The position numbers were made by a program, and so were the translations under genes. A stretch of DNA of 33,742 nt from NCBI GenBank assembly GCA_002329125.1, contig DCXX01000146.1:9882-43623 (forward strand), given 5' to 3'. The notes beneath the pieces are model-generated. The model worked only from the letters and a program-made list of their open reading frames with translations. It ran no database searches and was not told the DNA's origin. This document shows, in pieces, positions 9,295 through 17,900 of this stretch; the first letter of the stretch is position 1, and each line of letters starts with the position of its first letter. This DNA comes from Fidelibacterota bacterium UBA2125 (GTDB lineage: Bacteria; Fidelibacterota; Marinisomatia; Marinisomatales; S15-B10).

Positions 9295-9848
9295 TCTTTA
9301 ACTTCCTTCGTCAACGCCTGTTTGCTGAGAGCATCTGCCTTTTTGTTCTTCTCCCGTGATACATGCTGGAGAGTCCAGACAAACTTGGCCAACATGGCAC
9401 GAGCCGAACTGTGAAGTTTTTGAAGCCGTTCATTTTTCACCTTGTATTCAAGGTTGATCTGTTTCACCATAAGTTCGCTATCACTAAATATAGTGAGTTG
9501 ACTAATATTGAGTTCAAGGCTCAGTTCAAGAGCTCTGATAAGGGCAATATACTCTGCCTCGTTATTGGTCGCCGAACCGATATTTTCTGAGAAGGAATAG
9601 AACTCCTTATCAGGCACTCCGTCTCCGAAGAAAATTCCGCCGATTCCGGCTGTAAAGTTGTGAGGTTCGGATGCACCATCTATGTACACCGTTGCCGAAA
9701 TATCACTTTTTTCGGAAATAAGTGCAGCATAAAGATCATTCCAATCACTCTCAGTGGAATCGTTAACCAGATTCGATAGTGCTTTAATGTTATCGGGAGA
9801 AAAGAGTTTGTGAAGCAGCTCTTTCTGGCGGGCAGTGAGATCGCTCAT
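9291..9848 (-). CDS. Ribonuclease H-like protein with N-terminal extension
   Basis: This 185-residue protein has an RNase H fold from about residue 52. The catalytic acids are visible: Asp57 in VYIDGAS, Glu99 in NNEAEY, Asp123 in FSDSEL and Asp172 in KKADALS. The NNEAEY and HVSREKNKKAD patterns fit the archaeal/plant-type RNase HI group rather than E. coli RnhA. Residues 1-50 form a charged helical extension (LTARQKELLHKL...) of unknown function and without the hybrid-binding-domain signature. The likely role is removal of RNA from RNA-DNA hybrids. It sits between a PD-(D/E)XK nuclease (13 nt upstream) and rmlA (ATGA overlap). Fold and activity fairly certain. Confidence 0.88.
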   Translation of the reverse strand: MSDLTARQKELLHKLFSPDNIKALSNLVNDSTESDWNDLYAALISEKSDISATVYIDGASEPHNFTAGIGGIFFGDGVPDKEFYSFSENIGSATNNEAEYIALIRALELSLELNISQLTIFSDSELMVKQINLEYKVKNERLQKLHSSARAMLAKFVWTLQHVSREKNKKADALSKQALTKEVKE

Positions 9849-9861
9849 TGCGGCGTTGAAG

Positions 9862-10668
9862 TTAGGACGCGGTCTCTCTTTTCACAACGGGATTGTGCCC
9901 ATCCATAGCAGAGCATTCTTCCCAGTAAAAACACCAGTTACAAAGAGGAGACTTTTGCGGCAGGAATGGACCACCATTTTGGACGGACTCCCGAATTTCT
10001 GATACCAAATTACGAATTTTTGTTTTCAAATCTTGTAGCCCCTGAACAGTACGACTAGAACGGACTTCCTCTCCGTGTCGAAGAAAATGCCAGACAAGAT
10101 CAACCTTTTTTACACCGTCAAAAGCTTGCTGAATACCCAGCTGATACAGCGATAACTGCCGATTCTGATTCGCGTCGGCCTGGCTCATGGATCTGCTGGA
10201 AGTTTTATAATCATGTATCTCCCATTTTCCATCACCTAAGTAATCGAGGCGGTCAATGATCCCTTTTATCTGGAAATCATCCTCAGGATCCATTTTGAAT
10301 AGAACTGTGTACTCTATCTCTTCTACAGGAGAAGCGAATGGCTTATGCTTGCGGTAATACCGGCCGAGACAATCAGTTCCCAACTTGAAATAGTAGTCTT
10401 TGGAAAAACGTTTCTTCACAATAACCAGGTCCTTATGCCATTTTTCATTCCACCCCTTAGTGAAATGATCGATGACACCATCAAAGAAAGGAAGACGATC
10501 CTTCACCATCTCACTGTATAGAAATTCCAAACTTTCGTGCACCCTTCTTCCCAAAAATGACTCAATACTTTCATATGGTTTATTGATATTGTCTATATAA
10601 CTGAACTTGTACCTTGCAGGACACTGCTCATAGGAGGAAAGGCTGGAATGTGAAAAAGGTCGGGTCAT
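9862..10668 (-). CDS. PD-(D/E)XK superfamily nuclease, RecB/Cas4-like with Fe-S cysteines
   Basis: This 268-residue protein is a PDDEXK_1-type nuclease. It has His44 in a conserved helix, GIIDRLDY (Asp139), WEIHDYKTSSR (Asp153, Lys155) and the downstream QLSLYQL motif that follows Lys in RecB-type nucleases. One N-terminal cysteine (Cys16 in YEQCPARYKF) plus three C-terminal cysteines (Cys243, Cys246, Cys252) match the 4Fe-4S arrangement of AddB and Cas4. It carries no helicase domain, and no CRISPR or cas gene is nearby, so it is a stand-alone DNA repair-type exonuclease by inference. Paired with the RNase H gene 13 nt downstream. Family call strong, substrate unknown. Confidence 0.9.
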   Translation of the reverse strand: MTRPFSHSSLSSYEQCPARYKFSYIDNINKPYESIESFLGRRVHESLEFLYSEMVKDRLPFFDGVIDHFTKGWNEKWHKDLVIVKKRFSKDYYFKLGTDCLGRYYRKHKPFASPVEEIEYTVLFKMDPEDDFQIKGIIDRLDYLGDGKWEIHDYKTSSRSMSQADANQNRQLSLYQLGIQQAFDGVKKVDLVWHFLRHGEEVRSSRTVQGLQDLKTKIRNLVSEIRESVQNGGPFLPQKSPLCNWCFYWEECSAMDGHNPVVKRETAS

Positions 10669-10707
10669 CTGTTGAAGTTTGAGAAGGAAGTAACTAGCGG
10701 AGAAACA

Positions 10708-11985
10708 TTACCGCCAGCGGGATCCGTACGGTGAAACGTATGGTTCCATCAGTTCGTATTCGCCAAAACCGTTATAGTCTACAAAAGTAAACGAACGGCT
10801 GATTTTGAAATAGGTCCACCTCTGGTAATGTCGACCATCACGGCCATACATATTCACCTCAATGTCATCGGGCGGTCCAAATAGAATGAATATCATGCCC
10901 ATGGCAGTTTTCCACCCATCTTGCCACGTGCCGAATTTTTCGTTGGAGTACTGAATGCGGCGGTAGTATTCATCCATAAGTTCATTCTTTGGCGTATCTG
11001 GTGTAGGGTCACGATTCGCCCAAAAAGTCCTGAAGTTATCTTCCTTTTTGTCCTCTTTGCTCCTATTTAATTTTTTCATCTCATCGGAGTAGGCAATATA
11101 CTGTAACTGCTCGATAGCGTCATCAAGATCGTTAACAAACGATGTCATGCCACGCCATAGATTCTGAATAACCAATTCAGAAATGACTCTATCTTCATCC
11201 TTGTCTGTCTCTTTTTCTAAGCTCAATTCCAGTTTAAAACGGGATGAAACTGTAGCGGCTAATTCTCGCTCAATGATATCTTTGGTGAACATTTCTTTGT
11301 CACTAACATCAATAGTATCTTCTTCCAAAACCTCGTCTCCAACGGAAAGCAGCCGTACAAAAAGTGATTCTGTCCCTTTCGGTAAACGCGCCTCATAATA
11401 GATATGGACTGTTGAATCGTTCTCTAAGGTTCGTGGCGGTATCACAGGCAGTCCCATTGGATGATCTTCTCCTTTGTTGTTTATATTGAGCAGAATCAAA
11501 TCACTGATGGCACCTTCTTCTCCCATCCTGGTAAGATCGACCTTCACTTTCCTTCGACCAGTCTTGTGTGTATCTTTGTCCGTTACTTCCACAATACATG
11601 TATATTTTCCCGGAGAAAGCTTAAACGATTGAGCACTTAAATCACCCTCCCGGGGAGATACAGTGGAAGCAAAATAAGACGTTATTGATTCAAACTCTTT
11701 AATTTGCCTCTCTATTTGATCATCATCCTTATCAAGCAAAGTGATGGCAACTTCGTATTTGGCTTCGAACTTATCTCCTTTCTTGACGAACTGAATGGCA
11801 TCGTAGGGTACGCGGACGTATACATCCAGACGGGCGAAATTAACGGTCTCAGTGGGATAACCCGGGGCACTGACAGAAAAATAAGGAGCTCCCAACTCCT
11901 TGAGACCTTTCTTCCGGCTCCGTTGAGCGGAGAGGTCAGTGGCAACTAATAATATCAGGATACTATAAAAGAGTAAGCGTTTCAT
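10708..11985 (-). CDS. Secreted GWxTD domain-containing protein
   Basis: This protein has about 425 residues and a signal peptide (MKRLLFYSILILLVATDLSAQ). The C-terminal third holds the GWxTD-domain signature region: YRRIQYSNEKFGTWQDGWKT, then MGMIFILFGPPDDIE and a WTYF strand pattern. The usual Asp of GWxTD is Ala here (GWKTA). The middle is beta-rich and may be Ig-like. The domain is widespread in FCB bacteria but has no established function that I can name. The start is ATG at 11985, not six codons earlier. It overlaps the propeller-gene stop as ATGA and begins directly at the signal peptide. The close coupling to a second exported protein suggests they work together in the envelope. Confidence 0.85.
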   Translation of the reverse strand: MKRLLFYSILILLVATDLSAQRSRKKGLKELGAPYFSVSAPGYPTETVNFARLDVYVRVPYDAIQFVKKGDKFEAKYEVAITLLDKDDDQIERQIKEFESITSYFASTVSPREGDLSAQSFKLSPGKYTCIVEVTDKDTHKTGRRKVKVDLTRMGEEGAISDLILLNINNKGEDHPMGLPVIPPRTLENDSTVHIYYEARLPKGTESLFVRLLSVGDEVLEEDTIDVSDKEMFTKDIIERELAATVSSRFKLELSLEKETDKDEDRVISELVIQNLWRGMTSFVNDLDDAIEQLQYIAYSDEMKKLNRSKEDKKEDNFRTFWANRDPTPDTPKNELMDEYYRRIQYSNEKFGTWQDGWKTAMGMIFILFGPPDDIEVNMYGRDGRHYQRWTYFKISRSFTFVDYNGFGEYELMEPYVSPYGSRWR

Positions 11986-13658
11986 TGCAGATAACGTAAC
12001 CACTTAAACCGACAAAGCCCTTCGAAGGTTCCAAACCAAACTTGATCTCCCTCTACTCGAACAGCAGAAACCTGTTTGGACGGGAGGCCGTCTCTTGTTC
12101 CAAATTGACGTACGAAGCCGGTTCTGAGATTTACCATGACAGCCCCCTTGGTTGTTGCGAGCCATGCCACCGTAGTGCTGTCGTCAATGGTAGCCACATC
12201 CATGTCCAGTGTGTGAAATCCCACCAGTTTTGATTCGGCTGAGTATCGATCCCATTTTCCTTCAATCTTGTTAAATAACAATAGTCCAAATTCATCGGCA
12301 AAATAAACCATCCTTTCAGAAGATACAATAGCTGTTACCGGCGACATGAGTGTGGTTTCTCCCTGCTGGATTCCCGTTAATTCTTCACCAAAACTGCCAT
12401 ACTGGTAAAGGAAATCAGCGTCAGCAAGCCACCTCCAGAGATGCTGCCGGGAACTGACCCACAAATTAGAGCCGTCCCACCAAAGGGCATCCAACGGCCA
12501 TCGCCCGATATCATTAGTAACGGTCCAAGGATCAAGAACGCTTTTCTCAACCGAAACTCTTACCGCACCCATTCGAGTCCCGGCATAAACATAATCACCG
12601 TCCGTCTCAAGACGACTTACCGGTTCATGAATGAGAGTTTTCACTTCTGAAAGAACAGTCCAGGTATCTTTCAGAGGATCATAGATCTGTAAACCATCAG
12701 GCGTCCCAAACCACCACTGTTTCCCGACCTTCTCTATGGCAGTTACGACATCAAGCGCGAAGTTAATTTCCACACCGTGACGGAAAAATTCGCTGGTACC
12801 ACGATCAGTGTCAAACAGGGTAATTCCACTAGGAGTCCCGGGCGCACTAACACCAGCCACCCAAAGATTGTTTTCCCAAAACTCCAAAACTGTGGCATTT
12901 GTCTGTGCCAGGCCCACAGGCTTTGGCTCCATGATCATTAGCTGACGGTCACCATGGAAGACAGGTCCGCCGCGAGTACCCACCCACATATCCCCGAATC
13001 TGTCAGTATGTACGGTGGTGATGGGCGCTTCTTCATTGAGAGACGGACCGTTGAGCCAACCAAGCTCGAGATTCCATCCTCCCATTGCGCTGAAACCGTC
13101 AACAAAATCTCTGACAGCCACCGTGCCAATCATTAATGCACTTCCCCACGTGATATGCTCTTTAGGCGGCGGCTCCGCATAAGGCATTATGAGAAATCCT
13201 GAGAGATGGTCGGCTTTTATGATTTGTGACGGTGTCACACAATAAAGTTCCTCAGCTGTTGAGCCAATTCTGATAATTAATTCCCGGTCTCTTAAACCAA
13301 GCTCATCTCTTGAAACTTGATTCCACCTCCCTCCGCCATCCATGGAGTAATCCAGACCACGCGAAGTAGATGCCCAAAGTATATTTGTGTGAAAATCGTA
13401 GTAGACCGCTGTGACGGTAAAGTCAGATAGCCCCTGAGAAGTTGTGATGGGATAATCCCAATATCTGCCGAAAGTCTGGTATCTTAATATGCCACCGGGA
13501 GATGCAAAATAAATATGCTCCGGTCCATCAGAAATCGAGGTTATATCCTGGCTGAAACGGTAGGTAACCCAATCCCAGGGATCATATTTAATATCAGCCT
13601 GGGCTTGAAGAAGAGTTAAACAGGCGAGCCACAGACCCCGAAAGTGGACGCCTCTCAT
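11982..13658 (-). CDS. Secreted beta-propeller protein (PorZ/two-component-regulator-propeller-like)
   Basis: About 558 residues with a short signal peptide (MRGVHFRGLWLACLTLLQAQA). The rest is repeated beta-propeller blades with recurring patterns such as ILWASTSRGLDYS, DMWVGTRGGPVF, QWWFGTPDGLQIYDP, YVYAGTRMGAVRV and QVWFGTFEGLCRF. These resemble the two-component-regulator propeller and PorZ families. It stops after the propeller, with no kinase and no type IX sorting tail. A longer frame reaches 13901 but its first 81 residues lie inside the heptose kinase gene. ATG at 13658 gives a clean signal peptide 11 nt after that gene's stop. The GWxTD gene follows with an ATGA overlap. A role in type IX secretion or surface assembly is possible but unproven. 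Confidence 0.78.
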   Translation of the reverse strand: MRGVHFRGLWLACLTLLQAQADIKYDPWDWVTYRFSQDITSISDGPEHIYFASPGGILRYQTFGRYWDYPITTSQGLSDFTVTAVYYDFHTNILWASTSRGLDYSMDGGGRWNQVSRDELGLRDRELIIRIGSTAEELYCVTPSQIIKADHLSGFLIMPYAEPPPKEHITWGSALMIGTVAVRDFVDGFSAMGGWNLELGWLNGPSLNEEAPITTVHTDRFGDMWVGTRGGPVFHGDRQLMIMEPKPVGLAQTNATVLEFWENNLWVAGVSAPGTPSGITLFDTDRGTSEFFRHGVEINFALDVVTAIEKVGKQWWFGTPDGLQIYDPLKDTWTVLSEVKTLIHEPVSRLETDGDYVYAGTRMGAVRVSVEKSVLDPWTVTNDIGRWPLDALWWDGSNLWVSSRQHLWRWLADADFLYQYGSFGEELTGIQQGETTLMSPVTAIVSSERMVYFADEFGLLLFNKIEGKWDRYSAESKLVGFHTLDMDVATIDDSTTVAWLATTKGAVMVNLRTGFVRQFGTRDGLPSKQVSAVRVEGDQVWFGTFEGLCRFKWLRYLQ

Positions 13659-13668
13659 GGACGTGTTG

Positions 13669-14652
13669 TCAGGCCTCGTGGCCGGCAATGATTTCGTATA
13701 GTTTCTCCAGAGTGATGGGTACCACACCCACCTCTTCACAAACTCTACCCGCAGCAAAATTGGCAATTTCTGCCGCTTCTGTCGGTGTGGCACCACTGAG
13801 GTGAGACAATGAGAATGTGGAGATGACGGTATCACCGGCGCCTGAAACATCGTGGACAGCACGAGCCCTTGTGGGAATGAGGTGGTGTCCGCTGTTATCA
13901 AAGAGAGACATACCTTCTGCTCCTCGGGTAATTAATAGCATCTCGCACGCCAACCGATCACGGAGGCTCACACCAATCTCATCTATATTATCATCATTCA
14001 ATTCGGTATCGGCGGCTTGAGCTACTTCCGATGCGTTCGGTTTTATAAGCTTAACACCTTCGAAAGCAAAGAAATCTCTCGCTTTGGGATCCACGTAGAC
14101 CGGTATCTCCGATTCCTTGCACAGTTTCATTATATCGGCGATGATCTTCCCGTTCATGAGCCCCTTATCATAGTTCTCAATTATGACACCGTCGAAAGAG
14201 GAAATTTCCCGTTCAATGGTATCTTGAAGTTTGCTACGCAATTCATCTGTGATAACAGTGTCGTCCTCCCAATCTGTGCGAACCACCTGTTGATTGTGCG
14301 CAATAATGCGTGTTTTTACTGTAGTTGGCCTGGATGGATCAGTCAGAATCATGGAGATATCGGCGCCTGATTCTCTCAGAAGTGATTTGAGCTGAGTTCC
14401 TTCCTTGTCATCACCAACCACAGCCAGGAGAGCCGCTGAGGACCCCAGTGCACGAAGGTTCGCCACTACGTTCCCGGCGCCGCCGGGGTTGGAGCTTGAA
14501 GATCTGACGTTTACTACCGGTACAGGTGCTTCAGGTGAAATACGCTCAGCGTCGCCCCAGAGATAACTATCCAGCATTGCATCACCTATAACAAGAATGT
14601 TCAGTCCCTCAAAGCGGATCGCAAGTTCTTTAAATTTCTCAGGTGAGATCAT
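13669..14652 (-). CDS. D-glycero-beta-D-manno-heptose-7-phosphate kinase (RfaE1/HldE kinase domain)
   Basis: This 327-residue PfkB/ribokinase-family kinase matches the HldE kinase domain: VIGDAMLDSYLWGDAERISPEAP at the start, NPGGAGNVVANL for substrate binding, and DVSGAGDTVISTF with the catalytic Asp and anion hole. It phosphorylates heptose-7-phosphate at C1 on the way to ADP-heptose for lipopolysaccharide core. The HldE adenylyltransferase half is absent from this protein and from the window, so a separate RfaE2 is expected elsewhere. The ATG overlaps the gpmI stop (ATGA). The presence of this gene supports a Gram-negative, outer-membrane organism. Confidence 0.92.
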   Translation of the reverse strand: MISPEKFKELAIRFEGLNILVIGDAMLDSYLWGDAERISPEAPVPVVNVRSSSSNPGGAGNVVANLRALGSSAALLAVVGDDKEGTQLKSLLRESGADISMILTDPSRPTTVKTRIIAHNQQVVRTDWEDDTVITDELRSKLQDTIEREISSFDGVIIENYDKGLMNGKIIADIMKLCKESEIPVYVDPKARDFFAFEGVKLIKPNASEVAQAADTELNDDNIDEIGVSLRDRLACEMLLITRGAEGMSLFDNSGHHLIPTRARAVHDVSGAGDTVISTFSLSHLSGATPTEAAEIANFAAGRVCEEVGVVPITLEKLYEIIAGHEA

Positions 14653-16187
14653 ATCTCCAGCAGGCTCTTTCCTGTCATTTCAGAAGGTACCGTCAAACGG
14701 ACCGCATCAAGAATGGTGGGCGCCACATCTGACAGACTACCTTTTGAACGAAGGTGCATATCACTTGCGCCATTTACAAGAACAAACGGAACTGGGTTCA
14801 GTGTGTGGGCAGTATGCTCTCGCCCTGTTTCTTCATTTACCATTACCTCGCAATTTCCGTGATCGGCGGTGACAAAAGCTACCATTCTCTTTCGAGTCAC
14901 TATGTCCAGCACATTTCCCAAAACCTCATCCACTACCTCAGCTGCGCGGATGGTGGCATTGAGATCACCAGTGTGTCCCACCATATCTGTATTGGCAAGA
15001 TTCATTACGATGGCATCACAGCTCTCATCATCTATGGCTTTCACCACAACATCCCGGATACCGTAGGCACTCATCTCTGGCTGGAGATTGTATGTCGCCA
15101 CTTTTGGCGAGGAGATAAGTACTCTCTCTTCCGCATCGCAAGGATCTTCGTCACCACCGTTCAGAAAGTAAGTGACGTGGGCATACTTCTCCGTCTCTGC
15201 AACTCTCAACTGCCTGAAATTTGCTTGTGCCAGAACCTGGCCAAATTTCCTTTCGATTCGTTGCGAACCAAAAATCACGGGGAAATCAAAATTGTCGTCG
15301 TAGACAGTCATGGAGGTAAGCCGGACAGGGCTTTGCAATCTTGAGAACTGTGAAAAATCCACACTTCCGAGAGCCGAGCATATCTGCCGCATCCTGTCGG
15401 CCCGGAAATTAAAACAGAGAACAGCGTCATCCGGTGTGATGGTATGCAATTCATCGTCGTTATCTGAAATAGAAATAGGCTCAATAAATTCATCGGTCAC
15501 TCCGGCTGAGTACGATTTTTCAATGGCCTCACCTGCCGAATCGGCCTTCTTCCCTTCGCCTGACACAAACATCCGGTATGCCCGTTCAGTTCGTTCCCAG
15601 CGGCTGTCCCTGTCCATTGCGTGATACCTACCTATCACAGTAGCGATCTCTCCAATACCAATCTCCGACAGCACCCTCTCGATTTGTCTTACATAATCGA
15701 CACCTCCATAGGGCGATGTATCCCTGCCATCTGTGATGGCATGAAGAAAAATGTGTTTCAGACCAGCATCCTTTGCGGATTTCACCAGTGGAGGAATGTG
15801 ACTGAGATGACTGTGGACACCACCGTCAGAAACAAGGCCAAGAAGGTGCAGGGAAGATCCCTTACCTTTCACATAGGCGAGGATATTCTTAATCTCATCC
15901 TTATCCTTAAATGTATTATCAGAAATAGACTCATTAATCCGTACCAGATCGTGCCTCAGGACGCGGCCGGCACCGATGGTCATGTGTCCTACTTCCGAAT
16001 TACCGATGACACCACCAGGCAAGCCTACTGCTTGCTGCGAAGCATCCAGCGAGGACCAGGGACACTCTTTGAACAGCCGATTAAATGTAGGTGTGCGGGC
16101 CAATCTGAAGGCGTTGTTCTCTTTGGCATCCCGGAGTCCCAGGCCATCCAGGATAATGAGAATAAATTTGTCCGGACGATCAAGCAC
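14649..16187 (-). CDS. gpmI: 2,3-bisphosphoglycerate-independent phosphoglycerate mutase
   Basis: This 512-residue enzyme interconverts 3- and 2-phosphoglycerate in glycolysis and gluconeogenesis using two Mn ions. Visible features are ILDGLGLRD with Asp14, the phospho-serine Ser64 in GNSEVGHMTIGAGRV, HAITDGRDTSPYGG, the IGRYHAMDRDSRW stretch, ADHGNCEVM and EHTAHTLNPVPF. Length is typical. The start is GTG at 16187, which overlaps the preceding deacetylase stop by 8 nt. A GGAGG lies about 9 nt upstream. It is coupled to the heptose kinase downstream by ATGA. Very secure call. Confidence 0.97.
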   Translation of the reverse strand: MLDRPDKFILIILDGLGLRDAKENNAFRLARTPTFNRLFKECPWSSLDASQQAVGLPGGVIGNSEVGHMTIGAGRVLRHDLVRINESISDNTFKDKDEIKNILAYVKGKGSSLHLLGLVSDGGVHSHLSHIPPLVKSAKDAGLKHIFLHAITDGRDTSPYGGVDYVRQIERVLSEIGIGEIATVIGRYHAMDRDSRWERTERAYRMFVSGEGKKADSAGEAIEKSYSAGVTDEFIEPISISDNDDELHTITPDDAVLCFNFRADRMRQICSALGSVDFSQFSRLQSPVRLTSMTVYDDNFDFPVIFGSQRIERKFGQVLAQANFRQLRVAETEKYAHVTYFLNGGDEDPCDAEERVLISSPKVATYNLQPEMSAYGIRDVVVKAIDDESCDAIVMNLANTDMVGHTGDLNATIRAAEVVDEVLGNVLDIVTRKRMVAFVTADHGNCEVMVNEETGREHTAHTLNPVPFVLVNGASDMHLRSKGSLSDVAPTILDAVRLTVPSEMTGKSLLEI

Positions 16188-17136
16188 GGGCTACGGCCTC
16201 CGTCAATTTTCCCAAATGAGCCGCCACAGAGTCAGAGAGCCCTTTCAAATCATAGCCTCCTTCAAGGAGTGAGAGCAGTCTGCCGTCGCACAATTCAGTG
16301 GCGAGGGTAGTCATCACTGCTGTCATCTCTGTAAAGCATTCTGTGGAAACATTCATATTGGCAATAGGATCCCGAACGTGCGCATCAAATCCTGCAGATA
16401 AAATTATGAAGTCAGGTTTGAACGTCGCAACAATATCAGGCAGAGCATTGTAAAATATATCCCGGTAGACCTCATCTCCTCCGCCGGCACTGAGAGGAAA
16501 ATTTGTGGTGGCTCCCAGGCCGTCACCTTTCCCTGTCTCATTTTTTGCCCCGGTCCCCGGATAAAAAGGGTGTTGATGGAGACTGATGTAATGAACCGTG
16601 GGATCAGACTCAAAAATGTGTTGGGTGCCATTACCGTGGTGCACGTCCCAATCGAGGATCAAGATACGATCGGCACCGTGGGCCTTCTGTGCCATTTTCG
16701 CCGCCACAGCAGCATTGTTGAACAGGCAAAATCCCTTGGCAGTATCAGCTTCAGCATGGTGTCCGGGAGGGCGCACAGCGCAGAAAGCATTTGATATCTC
16801 TCTCCTGTATATCATTTCCACAGCCCGGACGACTCCGCCAGCAGCCTGAAGAGCCACTGAATAAGACGACTGAGAGACAACGGTGTCTCCACCATCAAGA
16901 ACTGTTACACCATTCTGGCATCTCGATTTTATGCTGTCGATATAATCTCTGGAATGCACAAGTTCCAATTCCTGACGCTGGGCCGGGCGCGGTTCGATAA
17001 ACATGAGATGTTCCATAACTTCGGATTTCTTCAAACGGAAAGCAATGGACTTCAATCTCTCAGGTGATTCCGGATGGGACAAGCCGGTATCGTGATCCAG
17101 AAAAACCGGACTGGTGATGAAGCCCGTAGGTGTCAA
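16180..17136 (-). CDS. Histone deacetylase-family (acetoin utilization/acetylpolyamine amidohydrolase-like) hydrolase
   Basis: This 318-residue zinc amidohydrolase removes acetyl groups from lysines or polyamines. His126-His127 in RPPGHHAEAD and the metal ligands Asp164 and His166 in LDWDVHHGNGTQ are present. Asp251 in LSAGFDAH and the transition-state Tyr in LLEGGYDL complete the site. The N-terminus reads FLDHDTGLSHPESPERL, the usual HDAC opening. The substrate in bacteria is often unknown. The start is TTG at 17136 (TTGA overlap with the ABC protein stop), since no suitable in-frame ATG exists before residue 41. It lies between the degenerate ABC protein and gpmI, with no acetoin genes nearby. 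Confidence 0.92.
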   Translation of the reverse strand: MTPTGFITSPVFLDHDTGLSHPESPERLKSIAFRLKKSEVMEHLMFIEPRPAQRQELELVHSRDYIDSIKSRCQNGVTVLDGGDTVVSQSSYSVALQAAGGVVRAVEMIYRREISNAFCAVRPPGHHAEADTAKGFCLFNNAAVAAKMAQKAHGADRILILDWDVHHGNGTQHIFESDPTVHYISLHQHPFYPGTGAKNETGKGDGLGATTNFPLSAGGGDEVYRDIFYNALPDIVATFKPDFIILSAGFDAHVRDPIANMNVSTECFTEMTAVMTTLATELCDGRLLSLLEGGYDLKGLSDSVAAHLGKLTEAVARA

Positions 17137-17825
17137 CGCCTTGAGGAACGCTGTTCCGGCTTTTTGAAAGACCTTACCTTTGCAAGGTGCCCGTTGTCAA
17201 GTAACAACAACACGCTCACCGCACCGCTGATATCCTTTATGCGACTACTGGAAAGAATTATAGTTACGCCTCTGGCACGAGCAGTGTGACTCAATTTTTT
17301 ATTGAATTCTCTCAACGTACTGTCATCAAAGTTGATACCGTAGTCATCTATAATCAGCACTTTTGGATCAGATTCAATTGCTGTCACCAAGTTCAGCCTT
17401 CGCAATTGTCCTGCCGAAAGTGAGGCAATGGACGCCTCCCATTCGTTGGTACTGTTGTTACTGGAGTAATACTGCTTTTTGATCTGCTTGGAGCGATCCT
17501 GAAAACGAGATGTGAAAAACTGATTCACGGTGCCACCCGAAGAAACATCAGCACCCTTGACAGATAGAATCTCTTCGGGCAATTTGATTTTGCCACGCCA
17601 GTTTTTCTTGAAAGAATTGCTCTCATAAAGCAGTTCGCCATCATCAAGATCAAGCTTTCCCCTCAGCATGTTGAGAAAGGTCGATTTTCCTGATCCTAAT
17701 GGTCCTGCTATTCCGTAAACAGTACCACGGTGAAATTTGAAGTTCCCGATTTTCAACGCAGTCTTGTCACCATAACTAATCAAAATATTCTTCAGTTCAA
17801 AAATCGGTATCTGAATCCTATTCAT
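17133..17825 (-). CDS. Stand-alone ABC-type ATPase with degenerate catalytic motifs
   Basis: This 230-residue single ABC domain has Walker A GPLGSGKST (residues 41-49), signature LSAGQ (136-140) and Walker B VLIIDD (156-161). The Walker B catalytic Glu is replaced by Asp161, and the proline after it by Tyr. The H-loop His appears replaced by Ser in IILSSSRIKD. The expected Q-loop glutamine is not evident around LPEEILSV. No permease or binding-protein gene is adjacent, so partner and substrate are unknown. A good GGAG sits 6 nt before the ATG at 17825. Translation of the deacetylase starts inside its stop (TTGA). It could be a slow ATPase switch rather than a transporter motor. Confidence 0.82.
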   Translation of the reverse strand: MNRIQIPIFELKNILISYGDKTALKIGNFKFHRGTVYGIAGPLGSGKSTFLNMLRGKLDLDDGELLYESNSFKKNWRGKIKLPEEILSVKGADVSSGGTVNQFFTSRFQDRSKQIKKQYYSSNNSTNEWEASIASLSAGQLRRLNLVTAIESDPKVLIIDDYGINFDDSTLREFNKKLSHTARARGVTIILSSSRIKDISGAVSVLLLLDNGHLAKVRSFKKPEQRSSRR

Positions 17826-17900
17826 GCCACACTCCTTTCAATAAAGCACACGGTTGTTCCGGTGTTCGGAAAAAGAAGGTCAATCTGTTCCGGTAGGATG

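Noticed and set aside
9862..10668. Cas4 of a CRISPR system
   Set aside because: No CRISPR repeats or other cas genes are in the window. A stand-alone repair nuclease is the simpler reading.
13659..13901. 81-residue N-terminal extension of the propeller protein
   Set aside because: It overlaps the heptose kinase in another frame. The signal peptide starts at the internal ATG 13658.
14754..16310. Long plus-strand frames opposite gpmI and the deacetylase
   Set aside because: Their products are low-complexity and unlike any family, while the minus strand encodes complete known enzymes with active sites.
17857..17871. TTCCG/CGGAA inverted repeat between trxB and the ABC gene
   Set aside because: Five base pairs with no U tract and no known operator match. 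Probably chance.
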